Source: Streptomyces amritsarensis | GTDB taxonomy: Bacteria > Actinomycetota > Actinomycetes > Streptomycetales > Streptomycetaceae | Reading direction: 5' to 3' | NCBI RefSeq assembly: GCF_001953875.1 | Contig: NZ_MQUR01000056.1 | Span: 1 to 52,007 of the forward strand | Length of the DNA: 52,007 nt | Shown: piece after piece, positions 16,362-23,512 of the stretch | How positions within the stretch are numbered: position 1 is the stretch's first letter | How the letters are laid out: each line of letters opens with the position of its first letter | Made by a program: the position numbers and the translations under genes | The notes under the pieces: generated by a model | Databases searched by the model: none | What the model was told of the DNA's origin: nothing | Seen by the model: only the letters and a program-made list of their open reading frames with translations

Positions 16362-16928
16362 TCAGCTGACGCGCTGGGCCCGGTGGGACGCCACCTTGAA
16401 GCGGGCCTCCGCGGGCAGGTCCGGGAGGCCCGCCGAGGTCCGGGCGTGGGTGAGGACCGGCCCCGCCAGGCCCGCCAGCGCGTCCGCGGGGACCGCGTGG
16501 GGCTCCAGCTCGACGGCCACCCGCAGGGCGGGCGCACCGCGCCGCCCGCGCAGGACGACCCGGCAGCCGGCGACCCCGTCCAGGGCTCCGGCCTCCGCGG
16601 CGACGGCGTCGGACAGGGCCCGCCCGCGCAGCACGGCGAAGGCCCCGTCCCCGGTGTCCACGGCGACCTCCCGCAGCCTGGAGCGCCGCAGCTGGGACAG
16701 CAGCCACCACAGCGCCAGCAGCAGGCACAGGGCGAGGGCCGCGACCAGCACCCACCAGCCCCAGCCGTCGGCGTGCAGGTACCGGCGCCGGTCCTCGGCG
16801 CTCAGCAGCGGTTCCGCACGGCCCTTGAGCGGTCGTGCCGCCGTCAGCAGCACGACCCCGGCCGCCAGCAGGACCGCGCCGGCCACCGCCAGCAGGATCC
16901 GGTTCACCGTCCCGAGCAACCCGCTCAC
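16362..16928 (-). CDS. amaP: Alkaline shock response membrane anchor protein AmaP
   Basis: A 188-residue membrane protein with two hydrophobic segments (LLAVAGAVLLAAGVVLLTA, residues 11-29; WWVLVAALALCLLLALWWLL, about 58-77) and a cytoplasmic C-terminal domain. In Firmicutes AmaP anchors Asp23 to the membrane; the cluster context here supports the same family. Its GTG start overlaps the upstream DUF6286-type gene by four bases. It is the last gene of a leftward five-gene unit. The symbol rests on context plus topology. Confidence 0.75.
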   Translation of the reverse strand: MSGLLGTVNRILLAVAGAVLLAAGVVLLTAARPLKGRAEPLLSAEDRRRYLHADGWGWWVLVAALALCLLLALWWLLSQLRRSRLREVAVDTGDGAFAVLRGRALSDAVAAEAGALDGVAGCRVVLRGRRGAPALRVAVELEPHAVPADALAGLAGPVLTHARTSAGLPDLPAEARFKVASHRAQRVS

Positions 16929-17479
16929 CTCCTGACCCGTACGCGCCGCCGCGGCGGGTGCACGAGGCCCAGCTCTTCGATGCCGACGGCCAGTACCGCG
17001 TCAAGGTCGGCCCGTACCTCCTCCAGTTCCCGGAAGTGGGACCTGGCCCGTACCCGGACGCGGGAGCGGCCCATCCTGACTCGGGCCGACCGCACGCCGG
17101 GCACCTCCATGGCCCGGTCGCGCAGGACCTGGGCCGCGTCCCTGCGGCCGATCCCGGCGCGCAGCGGGGGGCCCGCGCCCGCTTCCCCGTCCCGTTCAGG
17201 GCTCAGCATGGGGAGGATCCTGCGGATCCCGGGGGTGACGGCCAGCAGCAGGAGCACCGCCCCGGCCACGGCCAGCGCCCCGCCGGCCAGCTGCACCGCC
17301 AGGTCCGCCGGGGTGTGTACTTCCAGCCGGCGGGCGAGTTCCCGCCGCCACGCCATGGCGGGACGGTCGGCCCGTACGGCGGCCAGGTCGTACAGGAACA
17401 GCCCCGCCACCCCGAGTACGGCCAGGGCGACGAGGGCCGCGGGGATGCGGCGGGCGGACCGGAACCGGGTGGCCGTCAC
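16925..17479 (-). CDS. DUF6286-type membrane protein of the Asp23 cluster
   Basis: A 184-residue protein with two predicted helices (ALVALAVLGVAGLFLYDLAAV, residues 15-35; LAGGALAVAGAVLLLLAV, about 64-81) and a basic C-terminal domain of about 90 residues ending VRVRR. It starts with GTG overlapping the preceding Asp23 gene by four bases. The organisation (two helices, then a soluble domain) matches streptomycete DUF6286 proteins found only beside Asp23/AmaP genes. Function unknown; presumably another membrane component of the same assembly. Confidence 0.7.
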   Translation of the reverse strand: MTATRFRSARRIPAALVALAVLGVAGLFLYDLAAVRADRPAMAWRRELARRLEVHTPADLAVQLAGGALAVAGAVLLLLAVTPGIRRILPMLSPERDGEAGAGPPLRAGIGRRDAAQVLRDRAMEVPGVRSARVRMGRSRVRVRARSHFRELEEVRADLDAVLAVGIEELGLVHPPRRRVRVRR

Positions 17480-17883
17480 CGCAGCCGCCGGTCCCGCCCG
17501 GCGGCGGTTCGGGTGTGCGCGGAGTGCAGGTGCTCGATGTCGATGTCGACCTCGGGGACGGACATCTGCGCGCACTCCTCGACGCGGCGGACGACCCGCC
17601 TGCGTACGGCCGCGCACTGGGCGGCGAGGTCGCCGGGGTAGGCAAGCTCCAGGCTCACCCGGACCCGCGCGATGTCGTGGTGCACGGTGACGGTGGCCTG
17701 CGGGGGCGCGCCGGGGCCCCCGGGGAGTGCCTCCCGGGCGGCCTGCGCGGCGATCTTGGCGACGACCCGGTCGGCGATGCGGGTGGCCCCGCGGTCGGCG
17801 GCGGCCACCGCGTGCGGGGTCGCCCGTGCGGCGGCCCCCGGCACGGCGGGGCCCGGCGGGGTGGCCTGCGGCGGGGTGCTCAT
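17476..17883 (-). CDS. Asp23/Gls24 family protein (second copy)
   Basis: A 135-residue protein of the Asp23/Gls24 envelope stress family. The core starts at TRIADRVVAKIAAQAAREA and continues with HDIARVRVSLELAYPGD and VEECAQMSVPEVDIDIEHL. The N-terminal 30 residues are Pro/Ala-rich. The ATG at 17883 is adjacent to an in-frame GTG at 17886; either fits. It is more divergent than the copy at 18093-18524, suggesting division of labour between the two paralogues. Confidence 0.8.
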   Translation of the reverse strand: MSTPPQATPPGPAVPGAAARATPHAVAAADRGATRIADRVVAKIAAQAAREALPGGPGAPPQATVTVHHDIARVRVSLELAYPGDLAAQCAAVRRRVVRRVEECAQMSVPEVDIDIEHLHSAHTRTAAGRDRRLR

Positions 17884-17889
17884 CACGCC

Positions 17890-18075
17890 TCACCTGCGCC
17901 GGTCGTCGCGGCGGCGGAAGAGGTCCCCGGGATCGAGGTCTCCGTCGAGGAAGCGGCCGGCGACGAAGCCCACGGCTCCGAGGGCTGCCACCAGCAGGAA
18001 GGCGCCGAATCCGCCGAAATAGCCGGCGAACCCCAGGGCCATGCCGGCCAACATGCCGGCGACCGCCATGCTCAT
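17890..18075 (-). CDS. Small integral membrane protein (DUF2273-like)
   Basis: A 61-residue protein: two short Gly/Ala-rich helices (MAVAGMLAGMALGFAGYFGG and FGAFLLVAALGAVGFVAGRF) followed by a charged tail DLDPGDLFRRRDDRRR. Such a small protein commonly sits between Asp23-type genes and resembles DUF2273 proteins of Firmicutes Asp23 operons. GAGAGGAG lies before the ATG. It is 17 nt downstream of the first Asp23 gene. Role unknown, likely membrane docking. Confidence 0.75.
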   Translation of the reverse strand: MSMAVAGMLAGMALGFAGYFGGFGAFLLVAALGAVGFVAGRFLDGDLDPGDLFRRRDDRRR

Positions 18076-18092
18076 GTGCGGGCTCCTCTCGG

Positions 18093-18524
18093 CTACTGGA
18101 GTCGGGACTCCGGCTCCTCGTCGGGCTCGTCGGGCAGTTTGACGTCGCTCACGGCGATGTTGACCTCGACGACTTCCAGGCCGGTCATCCGCTCGACCGC
18201 GGAGACGACGTTCTCACGGACAGCCCGTGCCACGTCACGGATCGACACGCCGTAATCGACGACGAGTTCCAGGTCGAGGGCCGTCTGGACCTCGCCGACC
18301 TCGGCCTTGACGCCACGGCTGACCGCGGCTTTCCCTCCGCCGCCGCCGGGAACCCGGTCGCGGACGGCGCCGAAGGTGCGGGAGAGGCCGCTGCCCAGGG
18401 CGTGCACGCCGACCACTTCCCGGGCCGCCAGGCCGGCGATCTTCTCGACCACCCCGTCCGCGATGGTCGTGCGGCCCCGGTCTCCCGGAGCCTTGTGGGA
18501 GCCCCCTGATGAGGTTTCGGTCAT
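18093..18524 (-). CDS. Asp23/Gls24 family envelope stress response protein (first copy)
   Basis: A 143-residue protein, the first gene of the cluster. The Asp23 domain covers about residues 20-125: TTIADGVVEKIAGLAAREVVG, ALDLELVVDYGVSI and VVEVNIAVSDVKLP. ATG 18524 has AAGGGA at a good distance; a 13-residue upstream extension is unlikely. The tail is acidic (DEPDEEPES). Family proteins form membrane-associated meshes and are induced by alkaline or envelope stress in Gram-positives; the Streptomyces role is inferred. Confidence 0.85.
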   Translation of the reverse strand: MTETSSGGSHKAPGDRGRTTIADGVVEKIAGLAAREVVGVHALGSGLSRTFGAVRDRVPGGGGGKAAVSRGVKAEVGEVQTALDLELVVDYGVSIRDVARAVRENVVSAVERMTGLEVVEVNIAVSDVKLPDEPDEEPESRLQ

Positions 18525-18653
18525 CGCGTGTCCCTTCACGTGTACGGACTCACTGCGCACCACGTTAGGCCCGCGGAGCCCGGAGCGCCCCGGGACCTAC
18601 GCCGACCGGCGTGGCCCCGAGGCGCTGCGGGTTCGTGGCGGCGGGACGACCGG

Positions 18654-19433
18654 TCAGTCCGAGAGGCCCGCCAGGTCCCGCAGGCGACGGGCCTGGGCCG
18701 CGCGCTCGGCGGCGCGCTGGTCGTCGTAGGTGCGGGTGCGCGCACCGCGCAGCAGGGTCTTGGTCTCGATCACGGCGTCGCGCGGCGGGGCCAGCAGGGC
18801 GGTGGTCAGGTCCTGGACGGCGGCGTCGAGCTCGTCCGCCGGGACCACCAGGTTGGCGAGGCCGACGCGCTCCGCCTCCTCGGCATGCACGAAGCGGCCC
18901 GTCGCGCAGATTTCGAGCGCGCGGGCGTACCCGACCAGGGAGGCCAGCGGCTGGGTGCCGGCCAGGTCGGGGACCAGGCCCAGGCTGGTCTCGCGCATGG
19001 CGAACTGCACGTCGTCGGCGACCACGCGCAGGTCGCACGCGAGCGCGAGCTGGAAGCCGGCGCCGATGGCGTGCCCCTGCACGGCGGCGACGGAGATGAT
19101 GTCGTTACGCCTCCACCAGGTGAACGCCTCCTGGTACTCGGAGATCGTGGCGTCGAGCAGTTCGTCCGAACCGCGCGCCAGATCGAGGAAGGACGGCTCG
19201 CCCTCGAAGCCTTCGGGGGTGAACGCCTGCCGGTCGAGCCCGGCGGAGAAGGACTTGCCCTCGCCGCGCAGCACGACGACCCGGACGGTGCCCGGCAACG
19301 ACCTGCCCGCCTCGGCCAAAGCCCGCCAGAGCGCGGGGGATTGGGCATTTCGCTTGGCCGGATTGGTCAGTGTCACCGTGGCGACCGTGTCGTCGACGGT
19401 GAGTCGTACGCCGTCCTTGTCGAGCAGAGCCAT
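18654..19433 (-). CDS. Enoyl-CoA hydratase/isomerase family protein
   Basis: A 259-residue crotonase-fold protein. KSFSAGLD provides the first oxyanion-hole strand, and QGHAIGAGFQLALACDLR the second plus the trimer-contact helix. LGLVPDLAGT carries an Asp in the position typical of dienoyl-CoA isomerase-like or other hydratase-isomerase subgroups, rather than the two Glu of classical hydratases. It is a single gene transcribed leftward between the Asp23 cluster and the small HTH gene. Likely fatty acid or branched-chain CoA metabolism; exact reaction not assignable. Confidence 0.85.
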   Translation of the reverse strand: MALLDKDGVRLTVDDTVATVTLTNPAKRNAQSPALWRALAEAGRSLPGTVRVVVLRGEGKSFSAGLDRQAFTPEGFEGEPSFLDLARGSDELLDATISEYQEAFTWWRRNDIISVAAVQGHAIGAGFQLALACDLRVVADDVQFAMRETSLGLVPDLAGTQPLASLVGYARALEICATGRFVHAEEAERVGLANLVVPADELDAAVQDLTTALLAPPRDAVIETKTLLRGARTRTYDDQRAAERAAQARRLRDLAGLSD

Positions 19434-19590
19434 CCGTGTGCCTCCGGTGTGCAGTCGGCCGCAAGCTCGGCCTAAGTGACTGCACAGTAACCACCCAGTC
19501 GACCGGGAGGCCGACCGGGGGTCACCGAAGGGAACGGCGGATCATGTGAGCCTTGAAGCCGTTGGAGCGTTGGATCCGATGGACCGGGGG

Positions 19591-19812
19591 TCAGGCCGTA
19601 GCCGCCTTCTTGCCACGCGTCGCGCCACCGCGGCCGCGCAGCGAGACCCCGGACTCACTGAGCATCCGGTGGACGAATCCGTAGGACCGGCCGGTCTCTT
19701 CGGCCAGCGCCCGGATACTCGCACCGGAGTCGTACTTCTTCTTCAGGTCTGCCGCGAGCTTGTCGCGCGCGGCGCCGGTCACCCGGCTGCCCTTCTTCAG
19801 AGTCTCGGCCAC
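19591..19812 (-). CDS. gbn: Small HTH nucleoid-associated protein, Gbn-like
   Basis: A 73-residue basic protein with one helix-turn-helix (LAADLKKKYDSGASIRALAEETGRSYGFVHRML) and a Gly/Arg/Lys tail. Size, sequence and position next to an ABC-F gene match the Streptomyces coelicolor SCO1839 protein which, as I recall, was described as Gbn, a nucleoid-associated protein that binds around GATC and affects development and antibiotic production. The GTG at 19812 has GAGGAGG five bases upstream, so longer forms are unlikely. Several GATC sequences lie upstream. The orthology is from memory and should be confirmed by alignment. Confidence 0.8.
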   Translation of the reverse strand: MAETLKKGSRVTGAARDKLAADLKKKYDSGASIRALAEETGRSYGFVHRMLSESGVSLRGRGGATRGKKAATA

Positions 19813-20024
19813 CCGTGCCTCCTCATGGGAAGTGCGCTCTGGACTTCTCATGATCACCCCTCCCCGGCTTCCTGGCCACCCATTCAGCAAGGTCGGTACG
19901 GCGGCATTTCCCGAGCCGTGGACACCCGAGCAGAACGGAATCTCCCCTTCCGCTGCATGACTTCCGTCACACTTCACCGCCCCCTGCGGGAATCTCCAGG
20001 TCAGAGGCCGAACCGCGGGAAGAC

Positions 20025-20068
20025 GACGGCCCCGGTCGCGCCCCCTCGCGGGGGCGGCCGGGGCCGTC
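20025..20068. terminator. Strong double-stem hairpin upstream of gbn-like gene
   Basis: GACGGCCCCGG (20025-20035) pairs with CCGGGGCCGTC (20058-20068). Inside, CGCCCCC (20039-20045) pairs with GGGGGCG (20050-20056). It would stop read-through from the ABC-F gene into the gbn-like gene. Confidence 0.65.
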
Positions 20069-20152
20069 GGACGACGCGCAACGGTACGAGACCGTCTCAC
20101 TCAGATGATGGATCACCCCTGAGCCGAATGATCCATAAGGAACTGGATCAGG

Positions 20153-20171
20153 GCCGGGACGGCATCCCGGC
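20153..20171. terminator. Short hairpin after the ABC-F gene
   Basis: GCCGGGA and TCCCGGC form a perfect 7-bp stem with loop CGGCA, about 36 nt past the ABC-F stop. It is a plausible first terminator ahead of the stronger one at 20025-20068. Confidence 0.4.
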
Positions 20172-20207
20172 ACCCCCGCCGGCAGGACCGGGCGGGTCGG
20201 GCGGGGG

Positions 20208-21806
20208 TCAGGCGAGGGCCACCAGGTCCCGGTAGTCCGGTCCCCACAGGTCCTCGACGCCGTCCGGGAGCAGGATGATGCGCTCCGGCTCCAGCGCCTC
20301 CACGGCGCCCTCGTCGTGCGTGACGAGGATGACGGCGCCCTTGTAGGTGCGCAGCGCGCCCAGGATCTCCTCGCGGCTGGCCGGGTCGAGGTTGTTCGTG
20401 GGCTCGTCGAGGAGCAGCACGTTCGCCGAGGAGACGACCAGCGTCGCCAGGGCCAGACGGGTCTTCTCGCCGCCGGAGAGGACCCCCGCGGGCTTGTCGA
20501 CGTCGTCCCCGGAGAACAGGAAGGAGCCGAGCGTCTTGCGCACGTCGACCAGGTCCAGGTCGGGTGCGGAGGAGCGCATGTTCTCCAGCACCGTGCGGTC
20601 AGGGTCCAGGGTCTCGTGCTCCTGGGCGTAGTAGCCGAGCTTGAGGCCGTGCCCGGGTACCACCGAGCCGGTGTCGGGCTGCTCGGCGCCCGCGAGCAGG
20701 CGCAGCAGGGTGGTCTTGCCGGCGCCGTTGAGGCCGAGGATGACCACGCGGGAGCCCTTGTCGATGGCCAGGTCGACGTCGGTGAAGATCTCCAGGGAGC
20801 CGTACGACTTCGACAGGCCCTCGGCGGTCAGCGGGGTCTTGCCGCAGGGTGCCGGGTCCGGGAAGCGCAGCTTGGCGACCTTGTCGGAGACGCGGACGGC
20901 CTCCAGGCCGGACAGCAGCCGCTCGGCCCGCTTGGCCATGTTCTGCGCGGCGACCGTCTTGGTGGCCTTGGCGCGCATCTTGTCGGCCTGGGAGTTCAGG
21001 GCCGCGGCCTTCTTCTCGGCGTTCTGGCGCTCGCGCTTGCGGCGCTTCTCGTCGGCCTCGCGCTGCTGCTGGTAGAGCTTCCAGCCCATGTTGTAGACGT
21101 CGATCACGGACCGGTTGGCGTCCAGGTAGAACACCTTGTTCACGACGGTCTCGACGAGGTCGACGTCGTGGGAGATCACGACGAAGCCGCCGCGGTAGTT
21201 CTTGAGGTAGTCGCGCAGCCAGACGATGGAGTCGGCGTCGAGGTGGTTCGTCGGCTCGTCGAGGAGCAGGGTGTCGGCGTCCGAGAAGAGGATCCGGGCC
21301 AGCTCGACGCGGCGGCGCTGACCACCGGAGAGGGTGTGCAGCGGCTGGCCGAGGACCCGGTCCGGCAGGCTGAGGGCGGCCGAGATGGTCGCGGCCTCTG
21401 ACTCGGCGGCGTACCCGCCCTTGGTAAGGAACTCGGTCTCCTGGCGCTCGTACTGCTTGAGCGCCTTCTCGCGGGTGGCGCCGGAGCCGGTGGCGATGCG
21501 CTCCTCGTTCATCCGCATCTTCTTGATGAGGACGTCGAGGCCGCGGGCGGACAGGATCCGGTCGCGCGCGAGGACGTCGAGGTCGCCGGTGCGGGGGTCC
21601 TGCGGGAGGTAGCCCACTTCGCCCGAACGGGTGATGGAGCCGCCGGCGGGCTGGCCCTCTCCCGCGAGGCACTTGGTGAGGGTGGTCTTGCCTGCGCCGT
21701 TGCGGCCGACCAGGCCGATGCGGTCGCCCTTGGCGATGCGGAAAGAGGCGGACTCGATGAGGACGCGGGCGCCGGCGCGCAGCTCGATGCCGGTGGCGGT
21801 GATCAC
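20208..21806 (-). CDS. ABC-F family ATP-binding protein
   Basis: A 532-residue soluble tandem ATPase without transmembrane segments. Domain 1 has GRNGAGKTTLTK, LSGGQRRRVE and LLLDEPTNHLD. Domain 2 has GLNGAGKTTLLR, LSGGEKTRLA and LLLDEPTNNLD. Between them is a charged helical linker (QQQREADEKRRKRERQNAEK region) that in ABC-F proteins reaches into the ribosomal E/P sites. Start GTG 21806; the longer open frame upstream has no similarity. ABC-F members act as translation factors or antibiotic resistance proteins. This is a conserved housekeeping type rather than an obvious resistance gene. A 7-codon upstream ORF precedes it. Confidence 0.9.
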   Translation of the reverse strand: MITATGIELRAGARVLIESASFRIAKGDRIGLVGRNGAGKTTLTKCLAGEGQPAGGSITRSGEVGYLPQDPRTGDLDVLARDRILSARGLDVLIKKMRMNEERIATGSGATREKALKQYERQETEFLTKGGYAAESEAATISAALSLPDRVLGQPLHTLSGGQRRRVELARILFSDADTLLLDEPTNHLDADSIVWLRDYLKNYRGGFVVISHDVDLVETVVNKVFYLDANRSVIDVYNMGWKLYQQQREADEKRRKRERQNAEKKAAALNSQADKMRAKATKTVAAQNMAKRAERLLSGLEAVRVSDKVAKLRFPDPAPCGKTPLTAEGLSKSYGSLEIFTDVDLAIDKGSRVVILGLNGAGKTTLLRLLAGAEQPDTGSVVPGHGLKLGYYAQEHETLDPDRTVLENMRSSAPDLDLVDVRKTLGSFLFSGDDVDKPAGVLSGGEKTRLALATLVVSSANVLLLDEPTNNLDPASREEILGALRTYKGAVILVTHDEGAVEALEPERIILLPDGVEDLWGPDYRDLVALA

Positions 21807-21867
21807 GGAAATACTCCAGGGCGGGTCGGGACGGCGGAAGGGGGCGGGACGCGAGGCTTCGACGCCG

Positions 21868-21891
21868 TTAATCCGCGAGGAGATTTGCCAT
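21868..21891 (-). CDS. Upstream leader ORF MANLLAD before the ABC-F gene
   Basis: On the minus strand ATG-GCA-AAT-CTC-CTC-GCG-GAT-TAA encodes a 7-residue peptide ending 61 nt before the ABC-F start. TAGAAT lies nine bases before this ATG, so the transcript may begin at or next to the ORF, which would then be leaderless. Short leader ORFs control some antibiotic-induced ABC-F genes by attenuation; here this is only a hypothesis. No clear terminator between leader and gene was seen. Confidence 0.4.
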   Translation of the reverse strand: MANLLAD

Positions 21892-22065
21892 GGGAGACAT
21901 TCTACCGGGGGTGTGCAACTGGTTTCCGGGGCGGCGGCCGCACCCCCGGTCACGGCCGTCCGCTCCCCCGGTGTCCCCCGTTCGGCCCGGGCGCCGCCGG
22001 AAGGGGCCGAGGCGCGTAGGGGGGCGAATGGGCTGATACTCGCCGCAGGCGGCCGCGCGGCCGCG

Positions 22066-22097
22066 CCGGGTGCACGGATGGCCGGGTGCACGGATGG
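22066..22097. repeat. Exact 16-bp tandem duplication before the metallopeptidase start
   Basis: CCGGGTGCACGGATGG occurs twice in succession (22066-22081, 22082-22097), 13 bases before the ATG at 22111. It creates an additional in-frame ATG at 22078. Confidence 0.85.
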
Positions 22098-22110
22098 AGG
22101 GCGGTGCGGG

Positions 22111-23001
22111 ATGCAGTTCGACGACAACGCCGGTCTGGACACGTCCGAGGTCAAGGATGTGCGTGGCAGTCGCATCCCGGGCGGGAAGGCAACCGTCGGC
22201 GGCGGCCTCGTCGGCCTCATCGCGCTCGTCATGGGCCTGCTCTTCGGCGTGGGTCCGGAGCAGCTGGGGCTGTCCTCGGGGGACGAGGAGCCGGCTCCCG
22301 CCGCGTCCTCCGTCAACCAGGTGCAGCAGGCGTGCCGGACGGGGCGGGACGCGAACGCGCGCGAGGACTGCCGACTGGTCGCGGTGGTCAACAGCACCCA
22401 GGACTTCTGGCGGCAGGAGTTCACGCGGCGCGGAGGCCGGTACGGCCCGGCGTCGACGGTCTTCTTCACCGGCCGGGTGAACACCGCGTGCGGGGCCGCC
22501 ACCTCGGCCGTGGGCCCCTTCTACTGCCCCGCCGACCGGCAGGTCTACCTGGACCTGGGCTTCTTCGACGAGCTGCGGACCACGTTCGGCGCGAGCGGCG
22601 GGCCCTTCGCCCAGGCGTACGTCGTGGCCCACGAGTACGGGCACCACATCCAGAACCTGACCGGCACCCTCCAGCGGGCCCAGGACGGGCGGCAGGGCGC
22701 GAACAGCAACGCGGTCAAGGTCGAGCTGCAGGCCGACTGCTACGCGGGGGTGTGGGCGCACCACGCGACGCGGACCCCGGACGAGTCCACCGGGCGGCCC
22801 CTGATCACCTCGCTGACCGACCAGGACATCAGGGACGGGCTGGACGCGGCGGCCGCGGTCGGCGACGACCGGATCCAGGAGCAGTTCCAGGGCCGGGTGA
22901 CCCCGGAGTCCTGGACGCACGGCTCGGCCGAGCAGCGGCAGCGGTGGTTCTACCAGGGCTACCGCACGGGCGACATGGCCCGGTGCGACACCTTCCGCTG
23001 A
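22111..23001 (+). CDS. Neutral zinc metallopeptidase (YpfJ family)
   Basis: A 296-residue type II membrane protein. The cytoplasmic N-terminus contains the FDDNAGLDTSEVKDVRG signature; a transmembrane helix spans about 30-48 (GGGLVGLIALVMGLLFGVG). The outside domain has HEYGHH at 174-179 (zinc His174 and His178, catalytic Glu175) and ELQADCYAG for the third ligand. Four Cys are likely disulphide-bonded. ATG 22111 is preceded by GGAGGG; an in-frame ATG at 22078 arises from a tandem repeat. Substrate unknown. Transcribed alone, divergent from the ABC-F gene. Confidence 0.88.
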   Translation: MQFDDNAGLDTSEVKDVRGSRIPGGKATVGGGLVGLIALVMGLLFGVGPEQLGLSSGDEEPAPAASSVNQVQQACRTGRDANAREDCRLVAVVNSTQDFWRQEFTRRGGRYGPASTVFFTGRVNTACGAATSAVGPFYCPADRQVYLDLGFFDELRTTFGASGGPFAQAYVVAHEYGHHIQNLTGTLQRAQDGRQGANSNAVKVELQADCYAGVWAHHATRTPDESTGRPLITSLTDQDIRDGLDAAAAVGDDRIQEQFQGRVTPESWTHGSAEQRQRWFYQGYRTGDMARCDTFR

Positions 23002-23063
23002 CCGTCGGCGGCGCCTGCCATGCTGTGTGACGCGGGTCACCGTCACGAGAGGGAGTGATCGTC

Positions 23064-23459
23064 ATGGCAGGCGTTCCGTCCATCTGTCCCACGCTGGTCT
23101 ACCGCGACGCGAAGGCGGCGATCAAGCTGCTGACCGAGGCCTTCGGCTTCAGCCAGGTCGCGGTGTACGAGGGGGACGACGGCTCGGTGGTGCACGCGGA
23201 GCTGGCGTACGGCAACGGTGTGGTGATGCTGGGCAGCAAGGGCACGGGCGGGGCCTTCGACAAGGCCATGGAGGGCGCCGGCCCGTCGGGGGTGTACGTC
23301 GTGGTCGACGACGTGGACGCCCACCACCGGCGGGCCGTCGAGCACGGCGTGGAGATCCTGATGGGGCCCACCGACCAGGACTACGGCTCCCGCGACTACA
23401 TGGCCAGGGACGGCGAGGGCAACATCTGGAGCTTCGGCACCTACGCGCCGCAGGCCTGA
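23064..23459 (+). CDS. VOC family protein (glyoxalase/bleomycin-resistance fold)
   Basis: A 131-residue single vicinal-oxygen-chelate domain: PTLVYRDAKAAIKLLTEAFGF at the start, GVYVVVDDVDAHHRRA in the middle and YGSRDYMARDGEGNIWSFGTY at the end, resembling PhnB-like and bleomycin-resistance-type dimeric proteins. ATG 23064 has GAGAGGGAG upstream; an in-frame GTG at 23055 is less likely. The family covers metal-dependent isomerases, dioxygenases and drug-binding proteins; no specific role can be given. A perfect palindromic terminator begins at its stop codon. Confidence 0.85.
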   Translation: MAGVPSICPTLVYRDAKAAIKLLTEAFGFSQVAVYEGDDGSVVHAELAYGNGVVMLGSKGTGGAFDKAMEGAGPSGVYVVVDDVDAHHRRAVEHGVEILMGPTDQDYGSRDYMARDGEGNIWSFGTYAPQA

Positions 23460-23487
23460 GACCCGCGGCGTATACGCCGCGGGTCTC
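23458..23487. terminator. Perfect 30-bp palindrome, bidirectional terminator
   Basis: GAGACCCGCGGCGTA is followed directly by its reverse complement. It starts inside the VOC stop codon and lies between two convergent genes, so it can end both transcripts. Confidence 0.8.
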
Positions 23488-23512
23488 GGCGCGTACGCGC
23501 GTAGCGCGGGTG

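Larger units (their letters stand above)
19813..20207. other. 395-nt intergenic region between ABC-F and gbn-like gene
   Basis: No gene. It holds a strong double-stem hairpin (20025-20068), a smaller hairpin just past the ABC-F stop (20153-20171), and GATC at 19852, 20111, 20130 and 20146. The promoter of the gbn-like gene must lie in the 19813-20020 part. I could not fix a -10/-35 pair. Confidence 0.6.
21807..22110. other. 304-nt divergent intergenic region (ABC-F / metallopeptidase)
   Basis: It contains the leader of the ABC-F gene with a 7-codon ORF (21868-21891) preceded by a TAGAAT -10-like element, and, on the other side, a 16-bp tandem duplication just before the metallopeptidase start. 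No other gene is supported. Confidence 0.6.
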
